From: Sphaerisporangium siamense
GTDB lineage: Bacteria > Actinomycetota > Actinomycetes > Streptosporangiales > Streptosporangiaceae
DNA length: 64,000 bases
Reading direction: 5' to 3'
NCBI RefSeq assembly: GCF_014205275.1
Contig: NZ_JACHND010000001.1
Location: forward strand, 2,232,001-2,296,000
A program made the position numbers and the translations under genes. Position 1 is the first letter of the stretch. Each line of letters starts with the position of its first letter. Below are positions 9,701 to 18,775 of the stretch, piece by piece. Below the pieces are notes generated by a model. It made no database searches. It was not told the DNA's origin and saw nothing but the letters and a program-made list of their open reading frames with translations.

Positions 9701-10110
9701 TCCGCAGGGTCGGGCATCGGGTGGTCGTACGGCACGCGGTGCTGGTGCCGGTCGATCTGGAGCTCCTCGTCTGCGTGGACCCCGGGTACCAGCGGGGGCA
9801 CGTGGCCACGGCCGTGCGGCGGGCGCTCGGCGCCGGGCTGCTGCCGGGCGGACGGCCCGCCTTCTTCCACCCGGACGCGCTCACGTTCGGCGACCCCGTG
9901 CGGGTGAGCGCGCTCGTCGCGGCGGCGAGCGCGGTGCCCGGGGTGGTCGCCGCGCACGTCACCCGGCTCGAACGGCTCTTCGGCCCCCCGGCGGGCGAGC
10001 TGGAGGACGGCCTGCTCACGGTGGGCCCGCTGGAGATCGTCCAGATGGACGGCGACCCCGGCCGTCCGGAGAACGGCAGGCTGTCGATCAGGCTCGGAGG
10101 TGGACGATGA
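6700..10110 (+). CDS. Putative baseplate assembly protein (baseplate J-like, Afp11 type)
   Basis: 1136 residues, ATG overlapping the gp25 stop. After a ~130-residue N-terminal domain comes the diagnostic DYTARDYASLRRALLDRM motif (about residues 148-165) and the GVTLVEALAYVGDQIAYQQD helix (~182-202) typical of the TIGR02243-like wedge family. The C-terminal half contains FGDGTQATPP and YRVGNGPAGNVG, the usual baseplate-J strand motifs (~805-835). Two low-complexity insertions are odd: three exact 30-bp repeats at 8641-8724 (GPDGAREVDA units) and Gln/Val/Ala repeats at 9586-9700. Both expand surface loops and are probably dispensable. The gene overlaps the next one by 4 bp. Confidence 0.85.
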   Translation: MNGRRADVRAAGLNGLDGIEVSDDGTVLTVAFLGRAPQGLGPRNIRIDGGRRVTGVRAVAVAVDAARDPGLDDRMRVTVDTAGDHSPYTMTIVEPGPHGRPGTTPYHGFDPRYASATFTFRPACPTGADCAAPPCEREEPPPAPPVIDYTARDYASLRRALLDRMTLTLPGWTERHAADLGVTLVEALAYVGDQIAYQQDAVAGEAYLDTARHRVSVRRHVRLVDYAMHDGCNARAWVALRTGRPLTLDAGRFRFAAIDTGALDPRDRPVLGTVIGEDALAALPPAVTVQIFEPVLAGPVRLRPEHNAIRFWTWGDEKACLPEGATSATLRDTWTTPTEADPDNSPDVPAETAPGVAGRRGRALRLAPGDVLVIEEALGPGTGAAADADPARRQAVRLTSVTRVVDALYDQPVVEVTWAEEDALEFTACLATRGGPDCGPLTDVTVATGNVVLVDHGATIACPEEFDVPPAPTPASSCAPSGTGCPDRREEGPAVAAIHALLVRTKAGEPLTGDDVSRLVSLLDQAAIDRAGLVADVPAAEQVVALRALIARLTYPALPPRFRPVLRDRPVTQRTAFPELAQVARSQARLLAAIPDRARAWLDALCQRVRDGHRLSHADLARLRVLFGDSALHEVGLDESAPGDTGPDGAREVDAGPDGAREVDAGPDGAREADALTELGARFERLLAGKLRRVATLAARARAGAVLRDDVAWEVRHAWGAAYADGLTPADPRLLGPARAALTQNPRTALPAVQARTVEPATPDAESVGGEGPAVWEPRRDLLAGRREDRHFVGELDDDGGLVLRFGDGTQATPPPPGSRLRVRYRVGNGPAGNVGADVISHLVLSRDIGEKPDQGGGESLDPEVGRGVRDGVLGVRNPMAAVGGTEPEPVEQVRQVAPLSSRRVKLRAVTAADYAELAGRVPGVARAAAQLRWTGTAEEVHVAIDPAARPAADRARPDAAPGLPQAVAGSPQAVAGLSQVVARVAEGGLPQVVAEVLEGFRRVGHRVVVRHAVLVPVDLELLVCVDPGYQRGHVATAVRRALGAGLLPGGRPAFFHPDALTFGDPVRVSALVAAASAVPGVVAAHVTRLERLFGPPAGELEDGLLTVGPLEIVQMDGDPGRPENGRLSIRLGGGR

Positions 10111-13100
10111 GTCGCGGGTGCGGGTGTCGTGGCGGAATCGAGATGGCGACACCGGTGCGGGACGCCAACCCACCGGGGCAGGACCACGTCTACTTACGGG
10201 TGGGGACGCACGCCGCGTTCCTGTCCGGTATGCGAGCCCGGCTGTCCAGCCCTGCCTACCCCGCGCTGGCGGGGCTGACGGCCCGCTCCGGCGACGACTT
10301 CGCGGTCGCGTTGCTCGACGCCTCGGCGTACCTGGCCGACCTGCTGGCGTTCTACACCGAGCGGTTCACCGGCGAGGGCTACCTGCGCACGGCGGCAGGT
10401 GAGCGCTCGCTGCGCCTGCTCGGCCGGCTGGTCGGCCACGTCCCGAGGCCGGGCGTGTCGGCGAGCACCCACCTGGCGTACACCGTGGACGAGGATCCGG
10501 CGCGCGGCCCGGCCACCGAGGTGACGATCCCCCGAGGGGCGCGCGGGCAGAGCGTGCCGGGGCAGGGCGAGGAGCCGGTGCCGTTCGAGACCGGCGAGGA
10601 CCTGGTGGCCCGGCAGGCGTGGAACGACCTCGCGGTGCGGCGCCGGCGGCCCTACCAGCTCTCTCTGGCCGGGTTGGGGGAGCGGCGGGAGGTGCGGCTC
10701 GACGGCACCGCGAACAACGTCAAGCCCGGTGACCGGCTGCTGTTCGTCTTCGGCGCCGAGCGGGGCCGCCAGCGGCTGGTGGTCGTGCCGCGGGTGCGGA
10801 TCGACGCCGAGGCCGGGGTCACGGTGGCCGGGCTGCCCGAGGCCGCGCCGGCCGGGTTCGCCGTCCTGGTCGAGCGGTTCCGCGCCGTGGTGCGGGAACT
10901 GCGCGGCGACCCGGTCCACGACCGCAGCCGCATCGTCCGCCGGTACGCCGAGGGAGTGCTCGGCCCGCTCGACCACGACCTTCCCGCCACCAGGGACGGC
11001 GGCGCGGCGCGGGACCCGGACGGTCCGGTGACGACGCCCGCCGAGTTCGCGGCGCGGCTCGACGAGGCGGTCCAGCGGCTGGACGAGACGGCCGAGCTGG
11101 CCCGGCCGTACGCGAACGTGTACCGCAGGCTGTCCGAGCTGCGGGCGGCCCTGTCCGACCTGCGCGCCCAGGTCGCCCGCCTGGAGTCCCCGGACCGGCG
11201 CTCGCCGTCCACGGCCCTGTCGCCGGGGGACCACGACGCCACGCCGCGGGACGCACGCGGTCGGGATGGGCAGGGGCGTCGCGGGCCCGGGTCGCTCTAC
11301 GCGGACCTGCGGCTGGACCGGGAGGCCGGTGGCCGGACGCCGCCCGCGTTCGCGGGGCTGGGGGCGTTGCTCGGCGCGCTGCGGCTGCCGCCGTCGCGGA
11401 CGCCCGACAACCCCCGGGACCTGGACCGCGACCCGGCCGCCCTCTACGGCCCCGGTTCGGATCTCGGGGCGCGGCTGCTCGGGCTGCTGGACGCCCGGCT
11501 GCGCGACACCCTGTACCCGGCCTGGCGCGGCGTCGATCTCACCGTGCCGCGCCGGTTGCGGGACCTCCAGGCGATGCGCGTCACGGCGACCCCGTTCGGC
11601 GCGACGGCCCCGCTCAAGCCGGACCACGACGCGGCGGGCCGCCCGATCGGCCAGGTGGACTGGCCGCTGCTCGGCAACCAGGTCCTGGACGTCAACGTGC
11701 TGTTCGAGGGCGACACCCCGCAGCGTGCCGTGCTGAACTGGAGCGACGCCGGGCAGACCTCCCGCAGCGAGCAGCGGCTGGAGACGGGCGTGCCCGCGTT
11801 CGACTTCGGCCCGGGCAGCGTGGTCATCGACGTGCGGACGCCCGGGCCGCCGGGCGAGCGGGGCGTCCTGTTCACCTTCCGGCCCAACCTGCCCGCGCGC
11901 ACGGTGTTCGTCTCGCGTGTCGCCGACGGCGTCGTCCACCTGCGGGTCGGCGAGCCCGCCCAGGACTTCCGGCTGGCCGAGGGCGAGACCGTCCGCGTCC
12001 CGCACGGAGGGCTGCAGGTGACGATCCGGCGGCTCGCCGCCACCGCGACCACGCCCGCCTCCGTGGCCGTCTCGTTCGAGGCGTCGCTGGCGCTGAGCGC
12101 GCGCAACGTGCTGGCGCTGGACGCGCAGTACGAGGGCATCGCACCGGGAAGCTGGGCCGTGATCCAGCGCCCGCGCAAGGGCCAGGAGGGCGGGGTGCCC
12201 GGCGATCCCGCGCTGAACGAGGTGATCACGCGGGTGCGCGGGGTGCGGGTGGTGTCCAAGGCGGACTTCGGGATCACCGGCAAGGTCACCGAGCTGACCT
12301 TGGAGGCCGACTGGCTCGACACGCAGGACACGCTGCTGTCGCACATCAGGGACGCCACCGTGTACGTCAGGGGGCAGTCGCTGGACCTGGCCGCCGAGCC
12401 GATCACCGGCGACGTGGCCGGCCGCGTGATCGAGCTGGCGACCCTGTACGAGGGGCTGGCCCCGGGGCGCGGGCTCGTGGTGACGGGCGAGCGCACCGAC
12501 GTGCCCGGCGCCTCGGGCGTCGCCGGCACCGAGCTGACCATGATCGCCGGGGTGACGCAGTCCGTGGACCCCGACCTGCCAGGCGACCACGTGCACACGA
12601 TCATCACGCTGGCCGCCCCGCTCGCGTACGCCTACCGCCGCGACTCCGTGCACCTGTACGCCAACGTCGCGGCGGCCACCCACGGCGCCACCAAGGACGA
12701 GCCGATCGGCAGCGGCGACGCGGGCAAGGCCGGCCAGACGTTCACCCTGTTCTCCGGCCCGCTCACCTGGCTCGCCGACGACACGCCGCGCGGCGCGGCG
12801 AGCACCCTGGAGGTCCGCGTGGACGGGGTGCTCTGGCGGGAGGCCGACGGCCTCGCCGGGCGCGGGCCGCAGGAGAAGGTCTACGTCACCGGCCTGGACG
12901 ACGACGGGCGGACCACCGTGACGTTCGGCGACGGCGTCCACGGCGCCAGGCTGCCCACGGGGAGCCAGAACGTGCGGGCCGCCTACCGCGTCGGACTCGG
13001 CCGCGCGGGGAACGTCGCCGCGGGCCGGATCACCCAGCTCACCACCCGGCCGCTGTGGGTGTCCGCGGTGACCAACCCGGTGCCCGCGACCGGTGGCGCC

Positions 13101-13928
13101 GACCGGGACGGGCCGGAGCACACCCGGCGGGCGATCCCGCTCGCCGTCACCGCGCTCGACCGGCTCGTCTCGGTGCCCGACTACGAGGACTTCGCGCGGG
13201 CCAGGGCGGGGATCGGGCGGGCGAGCGCGCGCAGGCTCTCCGACGGCGCCCGCGAGGTCGTCCACGTGACCGTGGCGGGCATGGACGACGCGCCCTTGTC
13301 CCCGGACTCGGGCGTCGTGCGCGCGCTGCGCTCCTCCCTGGCCGAGTACGGCTCGCCGCAGCTCCCCGTCGAGGTCGCGGTCAGGGAACTCGTGCTGCTG
13401 GTGGTCGCGGCCAAGGTCCGCGTCGCGCCCGGGCACACGTGGCGGCTGGTCGAGCCCGCCGTGCGCGCCGCGCTGCTCGACCGGCTCGGCTTCGCCCGCC
13501 GCGAACCGGCCCGGCCCGCTTACCTGTCCGAGGCCGTCGCGGTGGTCCACGCCGTGCCCGGCGTGGACCACGTGGACGTGGACGTGTTCGCCGGGGTGCC
13601 CGGCGGCATCACCCCGGCCGGCCTGGACGGCCTTGCCGCCACGCTCACCGTCGCCAACCCGGTCGTGCCCGCGCGGCCGGCCAGGTTCGAGCGCACCCGG
13701 TACACGGTCGTGCCCCCGGGCGCGGCCGGCGAGACGCTGATCGCCGTCGCCGCGAAGAACGGCGTCACCGTGGCCGAGCTGCTCCGGCTGAACCCCGACA
13801 TCGCCGACGCCGCGCCGCTGCCCGCCGGACGGCAGGTGCTGGTGTTCCAGGGGATCCGCCCGGCGCAGCTCGCCGTCCTGTCCCCGGAGAGCCCGGACAC
13901 GTTGATACTCAAGGAGATCCGCCGATGA
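10107..13928 (+). CDS. Second baseplate assembly protein with C-terminal LysM (Afp12-like)
   Basis: 1273 residues. The ATG at 10107 is preceded by GGAGG six bases away; a second ATG lies at 10143. Family features are the N-terminal GDDFAVALLDASAYLADLLAFYTERF helix (~60-85), a KVYVTGLDDDGRTTVTFGDGVHGARLPTG strand set (~925-955) and YRVGLGRAGNVAAG (~965). It is the usual partner of the preceding wedge protein. The last ~75 residues form an extra domain, RYTVVPPGAAGETLIAVAA then LLRLNPDIA, which reads as a LysM module. I do not know this fusion as standard. It is coupled to the next gene by an ATGA overlap. Confidence 0.85.
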   Translation: MSRGCGCRGGIEMATPVRDANPPGQDHVYLRVGTHAAFLSGMRARLSSPAYPALAGLTARSGDDFAVALLDASAYLADLLAFYTERFTGEGYLRTAAGERSLRLLGRLVGHVPRPGVSASTHLAYTVDEDPARGPATEVTIPRGARGQSVPGQGEEPVPFETGEDLVARQAWNDLAVRRRRPYQLSLAGLGERREVRLDGTANNVKPGDRLLFVFGAERGRQRLVVVPRVRIDAEAGVTVAGLPEAAPAGFAVLVERFRAVVRELRGDPVHDRSRIVRRYAEGVLGPLDHDLPATRDGGAARDPDGPVTTPAEFAARLDEAVQRLDETAELARPYANVYRRLSELRAALSDLRAQVARLESPDRRSPSTALSPGDHDATPRDARGRDGQGRRGPGSLYADLRLDREAGGRTPPAFAGLGALLGALRLPPSRTPDNPRDLDRDPAALYGPGSDLGARLLGLLDARLRDTLYPAWRGVDLTVPRRLRDLQAMRVTATPFGATAPLKPDHDAAGRPIGQVDWPLLGNQVLDVNVLFEGDTPQRAVLNWSDAGQTSRSEQRLETGVPAFDFGPGSVVIDVRTPGPPGERGVLFTFRPNLPARTVFVSRVADGVVHLRVGEPAQDFRLAEGETVRVPHGGLQVTIRRLAATATTPASVAVSFEASLALSARNVLALDAQYEGIAPGSWAVIQRPRKGQEGGVPGDPALNEVITRVRGVRVVSKADFGITGKVTELTLEADWLDTQDTLLSHIRDATVYVRGQSLDLAAEPITGDVAGRVIELATLYEGLAPGRGLVVTGERTDVPGASGVAGTELTMIAGVTQSVDPDLPGDHVHTIITLAAPLAYAYRRDSVHLYANVAAATHGATKDEPIGSGDAGKAGQTFTLFSGPLTWLADDTPRGAASTLEVRVDGVLWREADGLAGRGPQEKVYVTGLDDDGRTTVTFGDGVHGARLPTGSQNVRAAYRVGLGRAGNVAAGRITQLTTRPLWVSAVTNPVPATGGADRDGPEHTRRAIPLAVTALDRLVSVPDYEDFARARAGIGRASARRLSDGAREVVHVTVAGMDDAPLSPDSGVVRALRSSLAEYGSPQLPVEVAVRELVLLVVAAKVRVAPGHTWRLVEPAVRAALLDRLGFARREPARPAYLSEAVAVVHAVPGVDHVDVDVFAGVPGGITPAGLDGLAATLTVANPVVPARPARFERTRYTVVPPGAAGETLIAVAAKNGVTVAELLRLNPDIADAAPLPAGRQVLVFQGIRPAQLAVLSPESPDTLILKEIRR

Positions 13929-16129
13929 CGGGCACAGGGCCGAACCCCGACCGCCTGTACGAGCTGCTGCCGGTCTACCACCGCCGCCGCGACGCCGAGG
14001 CGGGCGGGCCGCTGCGCGCGCTGCTCGCCGTGGTCGCCGAGCAGATCGAGCTGGTCCAGGCCGGCGTCGAGCGGATGTACGAGAACTGGTTCATCGAGAC
14101 CTGCGAGGACTGGGCGGTGCCCTACCTCGGCGACCTGGTCGGCCACCGGCTCCCCGCCGGGTACGCCGAGGCGCTCGCGGCGGGCGAGGCCGCGCGCGGG
14201 CTCGCGGCCCGCCTGGCCCCGCGCCGCGCGGTCGCCGGCACGGTGGCCGACCGGCGGCGCAAGGGCACGCTCCCGCTGCTGGAGGAGCTGGCCATGTCGG
14301 CGGCAGGCTGGCCGGCCCGCGCGGTGGAGTTCTCGCCCCTGACCGCGGGCACCGTTCCCGTACGGCTGTGGAACGCCTCTCCCGCGGGCCGCGCCCCGCA
14401 CGCCCTCGGGTTCGTCGACCTGCGCGAAGGCGCGCGGCTGGACCTCCTCGGGTCGCCGTTCGACGACCTGGCGCACACCGTGGCGGCGCCCCGGATCACG
14501 GCCGCGCGCAGGCAGGGCAGGCACGCGCCGCCGCAGGTCGGCCTGTTCGTCTGGCGGCTCAAGCCGTACTCGATCACCCGGGCGCCCGCGTACTGCATCG
14601 ACAAGGCGCGCAACCTGTACACCTTCTCGATCCTCGGCGACGACGTGCCCCTGGTGGCCAAGCCGGTGCCCGAGCCGTCCCCCGCGCACCTCGCGGCCGA
14701 GGAGAACGTGCCCGCGTTCATCCGGCGCCGCGCCCTGCGCGACCGGCTCGCCGACTTCTACGGCCCCGGCAAGAGCTTCGCCGTCTGGCGGGACGACGAC
14801 CCCGAGCCGCTGCCCCCGGACGCCCTCGTGGTCGCCGACCTCGCCCGCTGGGCCTACCGTCCCCGGCGCGGACAGGTGCTGGTCGACCCGGTGCGCGGCC
14901 GTATCGCCTTCCACTCCGGGGAGGCGCCGAAGCGCGGGGTGTGGGTGAGCTACCACTACGCGTCCGGCGACGACCTGGGTGGCGGCGAGTACCCCCGGAC
15001 CCGCGTCACCCCGCCCGAGGCGAAGGTGTATCGGGTCGGGCCGGGCGGGTTCGCGGGGATCAACGAGGCCTACACCGCCTGGAAGCGGGACAACGTCGAA
15101 GGCGGGCGGCCCGAGGCCGTCATCGAGATCGTGGGGAGCGGCGCCCACCAGGAGCGGCTGGAGTTCGCGCTCGACCCCGGCGACCGGCTCGAACTGCGGG
15201 CGGCCCCGGGCGCGCGGCCCGTGCTGCGCATGCTCGACTGGCACGGCAACCGCCCCGACTCCCTGCAGGTCACCGCGAACCCGCGCGAGGACGGCGACGA
15301 CCGGCCGCCGCCCCGCGTCGTCCTGGACGGGCTGCTCGTCACCGGGCGGGGGGTGACGGTGAGCGGCCCGGTCGGAGCCCTGGTGGTCCGGCACAGCACG
15401 CTCGTGCCCGGCTGGTCGCTGGAATCCGGCTGCGGGCCCGCCCACCCGGAGGAGCCGAGCCTGATCCTGGAGAACACGACGGCCTGCGTGCAGATCGAGC
15501 GCAGCGTCGTCGGCACGATCCTGGTGATCGCCGACGAGGCGCGCGCCGACCCGCTGCCCATCCACCTCGCCGACAGCGTCCTGGACGCGACCGCACCCGG
15601 GCTCGCGGCCCTGTCCGCGCCCGACTGCCGCCACGCGAACGCCGTCCTGCACGCGCGCCGCAGCACGGTGATCGGCGAGGTCCACGCGCACGCCGTGCGG
15701 GTCGCCGAGAACACCCTTTTCGACGGGCGGGTGAGCGTCGCGCGGCGGGCGATCGGCTGCCTGCGGTTCTGCCACGTGCCGCCCGGCTCCCGTACGCCGC
15801 GGCGCTACCACTGCGAGCCCGACCGCACCTGGGCGGCGCTGCGGGAGGCCGCGGAGCGCGGCGACGTCGACCCGGCCGACCTGCCCGCGCTGCGCGCCGT
15901 CGAGGCGCAGCGTGTCCGGCCCCGCTTCACCGCCCGCCGCTACGGCGCGCCCGGCTACGTCCAGCTCGCCGCCGACGTGGCGGACGAGATCGCCCGGGGC
16001 GCCGAGGACGGCTCCGAGATGGGCGTCTGGCACGACCTGTACCAGCCGCAGCGCGCGGACGGCCTGCGCGCCCGGCTCCAGGAGTTCTCCCCGGCCGGGT
16101 TCGACGCCGGAATCCTCTACGCCACCTGA
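13925..16129 (+). CDS. Tail protein I-like baseplate protein with beta-helix C-terminus
   Basis: 734 residues, ATG overlapping the previous stop. Residues 1-130 match the phage tail protein I domain: DRLYELLPVYHRRRDAE, a helix ending in YENWFIETCEDWAVPYLGDLVG, then a GEAARGLAARLAPRRAVAGT segment. The middle is unique. The C-terminal third contains short strand repeats (VVRHSTLVPG, IERSVVGTI, ADSVLDATA, HARRSTVIGEV, RVAENTLFDG) that look like a right-handed parallel beta-helix, the fold common in tail-fibre-like parts. It may therefore both complete the baseplate and carry a fibre or receptor surface. This second function is inference. Confidence 0.75.
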   Translation: MTGTGPNPDRLYELLPVYHRRRDAEAGGPLRALLAVVAEQIELVQAGVERMYENWFIETCEDWAVPYLGDLVGHRLPAGYAEALAAGEAARGLAARLAPRRAVAGTVADRRRKGTLPLLEELAMSAAGWPARAVEFSPLTAGTVPVRLWNASPAGRAPHALGFVDLREGARLDLLGSPFDDLAHTVAAPRITAARRQGRHAPPQVGLFVWRLKPYSITRAPAYCIDKARNLYTFSILGDDVPLVAKPVPEPSPAHLAAEENVPAFIRRRALRDRLADFYGPGKSFAVWRDDDPEPLPPDALVVADLARWAYRPRRGQVLVDPVRGRIAFHSGEAPKRGVWVSYHYASGDDLGGGEYPRTRVTPPEAKVYRVGPGGFAGINEAYTAWKRDNVEGGRPEAVIEIVGSGAHQERLEFALDPGDRLELRAAPGARPVLRMLDWHGNRPDSLQVTANPREDGDDRPPPRVVLDGLLVTGRGVTVSGPVGALVVRHSTLVPGWSLESGCGPAHPEEPSLILENTTACVQIERSVVGTILVIADEARADPLPIHLADSVLDATAPGLAALSAPDCRHANAVLHARRSTVIGEVHAHAVRVAENTLFDGRVSVARRAIGCLRFCHVPPGSRTPRRYHCEPDRTWAALREAAERGDVDPADLPALRAVEAQRVRPRFTARRYGAPGYVQLAADVADEIARGAEDGSEMGVWHDLYQPQRADGLRARLQEFSPAGFDAGILYAT

Positions 16130-16161
16130 CCGCACGTGACATCCGTCCGAGGAGGACATCG

Positions 16162-17634
16162 ATGAAGGGCGACTTCACCCGGCAGACGTTCCGGGCCGAC
16201 CGGCACTACTCCGCGGTCCTGTACCAACAGGGCCGGGTGCAGCTTGACGCCGACGCCAACGAGCAGGCGGCGATCCGGCTCGCGCTCGCCCGGCGCACGG
16301 CCGAGGACCTCATCGGGCCGCACGGCGGTCCCGGTACGGGGTTCGAGGTCCGCTACGTCCCCCGCGAGCAGCACAAGAACCCGGCGAACCTCACCATCAC
16401 CCCCGGCCGCTACTACGTGAACGGCGTACTCGTCGACTCCACCCGGCCTCCCGCCGAGCACGCCGTCGGGGCACCGGCTCCCGCGACGGCCGCGCGTGAC
16501 GTGGGGGGAACCGGTGGGCGGGGGACGGGGCCGGGCGGGGCCGAGCCGCCGGCGGGCGGGGACGCGTGGACGTACTGGGACCAGCCCTTCGCCTACCTCG
16601 ACCAGGAGAGGGACGGCGACCACCTGCCGGACGAGTTCCCGTTCCTGGTCTGCCTCGCGGTGTCCGAGCGCCTGGTCACGGTCGTCGAGGACCCGTCCAT
16701 CGGCGAGCCCGCGCTCGGCGCGCCGTCCCCGGACACCGCCGCGCGGGCGCAGGTCGTCTGGCAGGTGCTGCCGCTGCGGCTGGACGCCACGGAGGACCCG
16801 GAGAAGGCGTTCGACGCGTGGGTCGCCGGGCGCGCCGCCGCCCGCGGCCGGCTCGCGGCCCGCACGGAGAGACCGGAGCGGGTCGAGGACGACCCGTGCG
16901 TCCTCTCCCCGGACGCCGCCTACCGAGGGCCGGAGAACCAGCTCTACCGGGTGGAGATCCACCGGGGCGGCGGCGCGGGCGTCGCCACCTTCAAGTGGTC
17001 CCGCGACAACGGGTCGGTGATCTTCCCGATCGTGTCGCTGGACGGCGCGTGGGTGACGGTCGGCTCGCTCGGCAGGGACGAGAAGCTGGGGCTGCGCCCA
17101 GGCGACCTGGTGGAGGTCGTGGACGACGCCCACGCCGCCAGGCGCGAGGCGGCGGCGCTGCCGCGCGTCGAGGAGACCGACCCCGCGACCAGAAGGGCCC
17201 GGCTCTCCGAGGCGCCGCCGCCGGGCCCCGGCCACCGGCTCGACCTGCACCCCCTGCTCCGGCGCTGGGACCACCGCGGCGTCCCCGCCGCCCCCGTGTC
17301 CCCGGACATCGTTTCCACCGGGACGTCTTCCGGCGGACGGCTGGACGGTGGGGCCGTGAAGATCGTGGAGGGGCGGTGGCTGGACCTGGAGGACGGTGTC
17401 CAGGTGTGGTTCGAGCCCGGCGGCGAGTACGCGACCGGCGACTACTGGCAGATCCCCGCCCGCTGCCTCACCGCCGGCGTCGAATGGCCGCGCGACGCCG
17501 CCGGCCGCCCCGTCCTGTCCCCACCGCACGGCGTCCCCCGCCACTACGCCCCCCTGGCCTGGGTCCGCGGCGCCACCGACGTCCGATCGCTGCGCAGGAC
17601 CTTCCGGCCCCTGGCCGTGCCGCCCTCCGCCTGA
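16162..17634 (+). CDS. DUF6519-type eCIS-associated protein
   Basis: 490 residues with a GAGGAGG site before the ATG. The start, MKGDFTRQTF then a LYQQGRVQLDADANEQ motif (residues ~20-36), is the hallmark of the family I know as DUF6519, found in eCIS and some tail clusters, where it probably contributes to the baseplate or fibre attachment. A later FKWSRDNGSVIFPI motif (~274-288) is also conserved in that family. Residues ~105-135 are a Gly/Pro-rich linker. It is the last recognisable injection-system gene; a 32-bp gap separates it from the tail-protein-I gene. Confidence 0.75.
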   Translation: MKGDFTRQTFRADRHYSAVLYQQGRVQLDADANEQAAIRLALARRTAEDLIGPHGGPGTGFEVRYVPREQHKNPANLTITPGRYYVNGVLVDSTRPPAEHAVGAPAPATAARDVGGTGGRGTGPGGAEPPAGGDAWTYWDQPFAYLDQERDGDHLPDEFPFLVCLAVSERLVTVVEDPSIGEPALGAPSPDTAARAQVVWQVLPLRLDATEDPEKAFDAWVAGRAAARGRLAARTERPERVEDDPCVLSPDAAYRGPENQLYRVEIHRGGGAGVATFKWSRDNGSVIFPIVSLDGAWVTVGSLGRDEKLGLRPGDLVEVVDDAHAARREAAALPRVEETDPATRRARLSEAPPPGPGHRLDLHPLLRRWDHRGVPAAPVSPDIVSTGTSSGGRLDGGAVKIVEGRWLDLEDGVQVWFEPGGEYATGDYWQIPARCLTAGVEWPRDAAGRPVLSPPHGVPRHYAPLAWVRGATDVRSLRRTFRPLAVPPSA

Positions 17635-17716
17635 CCGGCCGCCGCGCCCGGCTCTCAAGCGGGCTACCGGCGCGTCGCCGCTGGGTATGCCTCAGGCGGG
17701 GCGAAGGGAGAGGCGT

Positions 17717-18580
17717 GTGGCCGTGCGGGCGGTCGGAGCGGAGGCGGCCGGGCGGGTGACGACCGTCGTGGTCAGCCGTGACCGTGCCCTGGCGCTGACG
17801 CGGTCGCTGCCGCGCCACGACGGCCGGGTCGTCCTGGTCGACAACGGCTCCCGCGACGGCACCGCCGAGCTGGTACGGCGCCGGTTCCCGCACGTCGAGG
17901 TGGTCGAGCTGGACGAGAACCGGGGGGCGACCGCGCGCAACCTCGGCGTCCACCTGGCGCGCACGCCGTACGTGGCCTTCGCCGACGACGACTCCTGGTG
18001 GGCCCCCGGCGCGCTCGCCCGAGCGGCCGAGATCTTCGACGCGCACCCCCGGCTGGGGCTGCTCGCGGCCCGCGTGCTGGTCGGGCCGGGCGAGCGGCCC
18101 GACCCGGTGTGCGCGCTGATGGCCGCCTCCCCGCTGCCTGCGGAGCCGGGCATGCCAGGTCCCGGGGTGCTCGGCTTCCTGGCCTGCGGGGCCGTGGTGC
18201 GCAGGGAGGCGTTCCTGGCGTGCGGCGGGTTCGACGACGTCGTCTTCTTCTTCGGCGAGGAGGAACGCCTCGCGGCCGACATGGCGGCGGCCGGGTGGTG
18301 GCTCGCCTACGTCGACGACGTCGTGGCCCACCACCACCCCTCGCCTTCGCGCGACCCGGCGGCCCGGCGCGCCCTCGCCGCGCGCAACGCGGTCCTGACC
18401 GCCGTCCTGCGCCGCCCGTGGCGGGTCGTGGCCCGCAGAACGCTGGCGGCGGTTCTCGGCGATCCCGCCGCCCGCCGCGGCCTCCTGGCCGTGCCGCCCC
18501 GCCTGGGCCGGGCGCTGGCCTGCCGCCGGCGCCTGCCCGCGCCCATCGAGGAGGCGCTGCGGACGCTGGAGGGGCTCTGA
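17717..18580 (+). CDS. Family 2 glycosyltransferase
   Basis: 287 residues from the GTG at 17717, chosen because AGGGAGAGG lies just upstream; an in-frame ATG at 17687 is an alternative. GT-A features: TTVVVSRDR, then VVLVDNGSRDGT (nucleotide binding), ENRGATARNLG, and the DXD-type metal motif ADDDSWW near residue 80. A later GGFDDVVFFFGEE motif supplies the likely catalytic acidic residues. The order and length fit a GT2 transferase; the sugar and acceptor are unknown. It lies 82 bp after the last eCIS gene on the same strand and could modify a particle component or the cell surface; this link is only positional. Confidence 0.8.
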   Translation: MAVRAVGAEAAGRVTTVVVSRDRALALTRSLPRHDGRVVLVDNGSRDGTAELVRRRFPHVEVVELDENRGATARNLGVHLARTPYVAFADDDSWWAPGALARAAEIFDAHPRLGLLAARVLVGPGERPDPVCALMAASPLPAEPGMPGPGVLGFLACGAVVRREAFLACGGFDDVVFFFGEEERLAADMAAAGWWLAYVDDVVAHHHPSPSRDPAARRALAARNAVLTAVLRRPWRVVARRTLAAVLGDPAARRGLLAVPPRLGRALACRRRLPAPIEEALRTLEGL

Positions 18581-18617
18581 GCGGTCGCGCCGGCCGGCAT
18601 TCGCGGTATTTATCTGG

Positions 18618-18749
18618 GTGTTCTTCGTGTTCGGCGCTTTGCTGGTCTACGCCCGTTTCCATAAGCGCAGGACGAAGGGCTTTTCCCAGGTGGAGGCGTT
18701 TTCGCGGCTGGCCGGATATAGGGAAGCGGCGGTAGAAGTTGACGGGTGA
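18618..18749 (+). CDS. Possible small membrane protein (43 residues)
   Basis: A short frame with GTG at 18618 encodes a hydrophobic N-terminal segment of ~14 residues (VFFVFGALLVYARF) followed by a basic stop-transfer sequence HKRRTK and an amphipathic tail. That layout resembles a single-pass membrane peptide. There is no convincing ribosome binding site, however, and no neighbour explains it. The end of the frame also carries the likely promoter of the riboswitch leader. Low confidence. Confidence 0.2.
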   Translation: MFFVFGALLVYARFHKRRTKGFSQVEAFSRLAGYREAAVEVDG

Positions 18750-18767
18750 AGCGGCTCATTGCAGACT
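18739..18767 (+). promoter_or_regulatory. Candidate promoter for the riboswitch leader
   Basis: TTGACG at 18739-18744 is a near-consensus -35 box. At 17 bp spacing the -10 position reads CAGACT (18762-18767), a weak match that keeps the A and T at the conserved positions. It lies just ahead of the riboswitch 5' stem, where a promoter is needed. Confidence 0.35.
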
Positions 18768-18775
18768 GATGCCAA

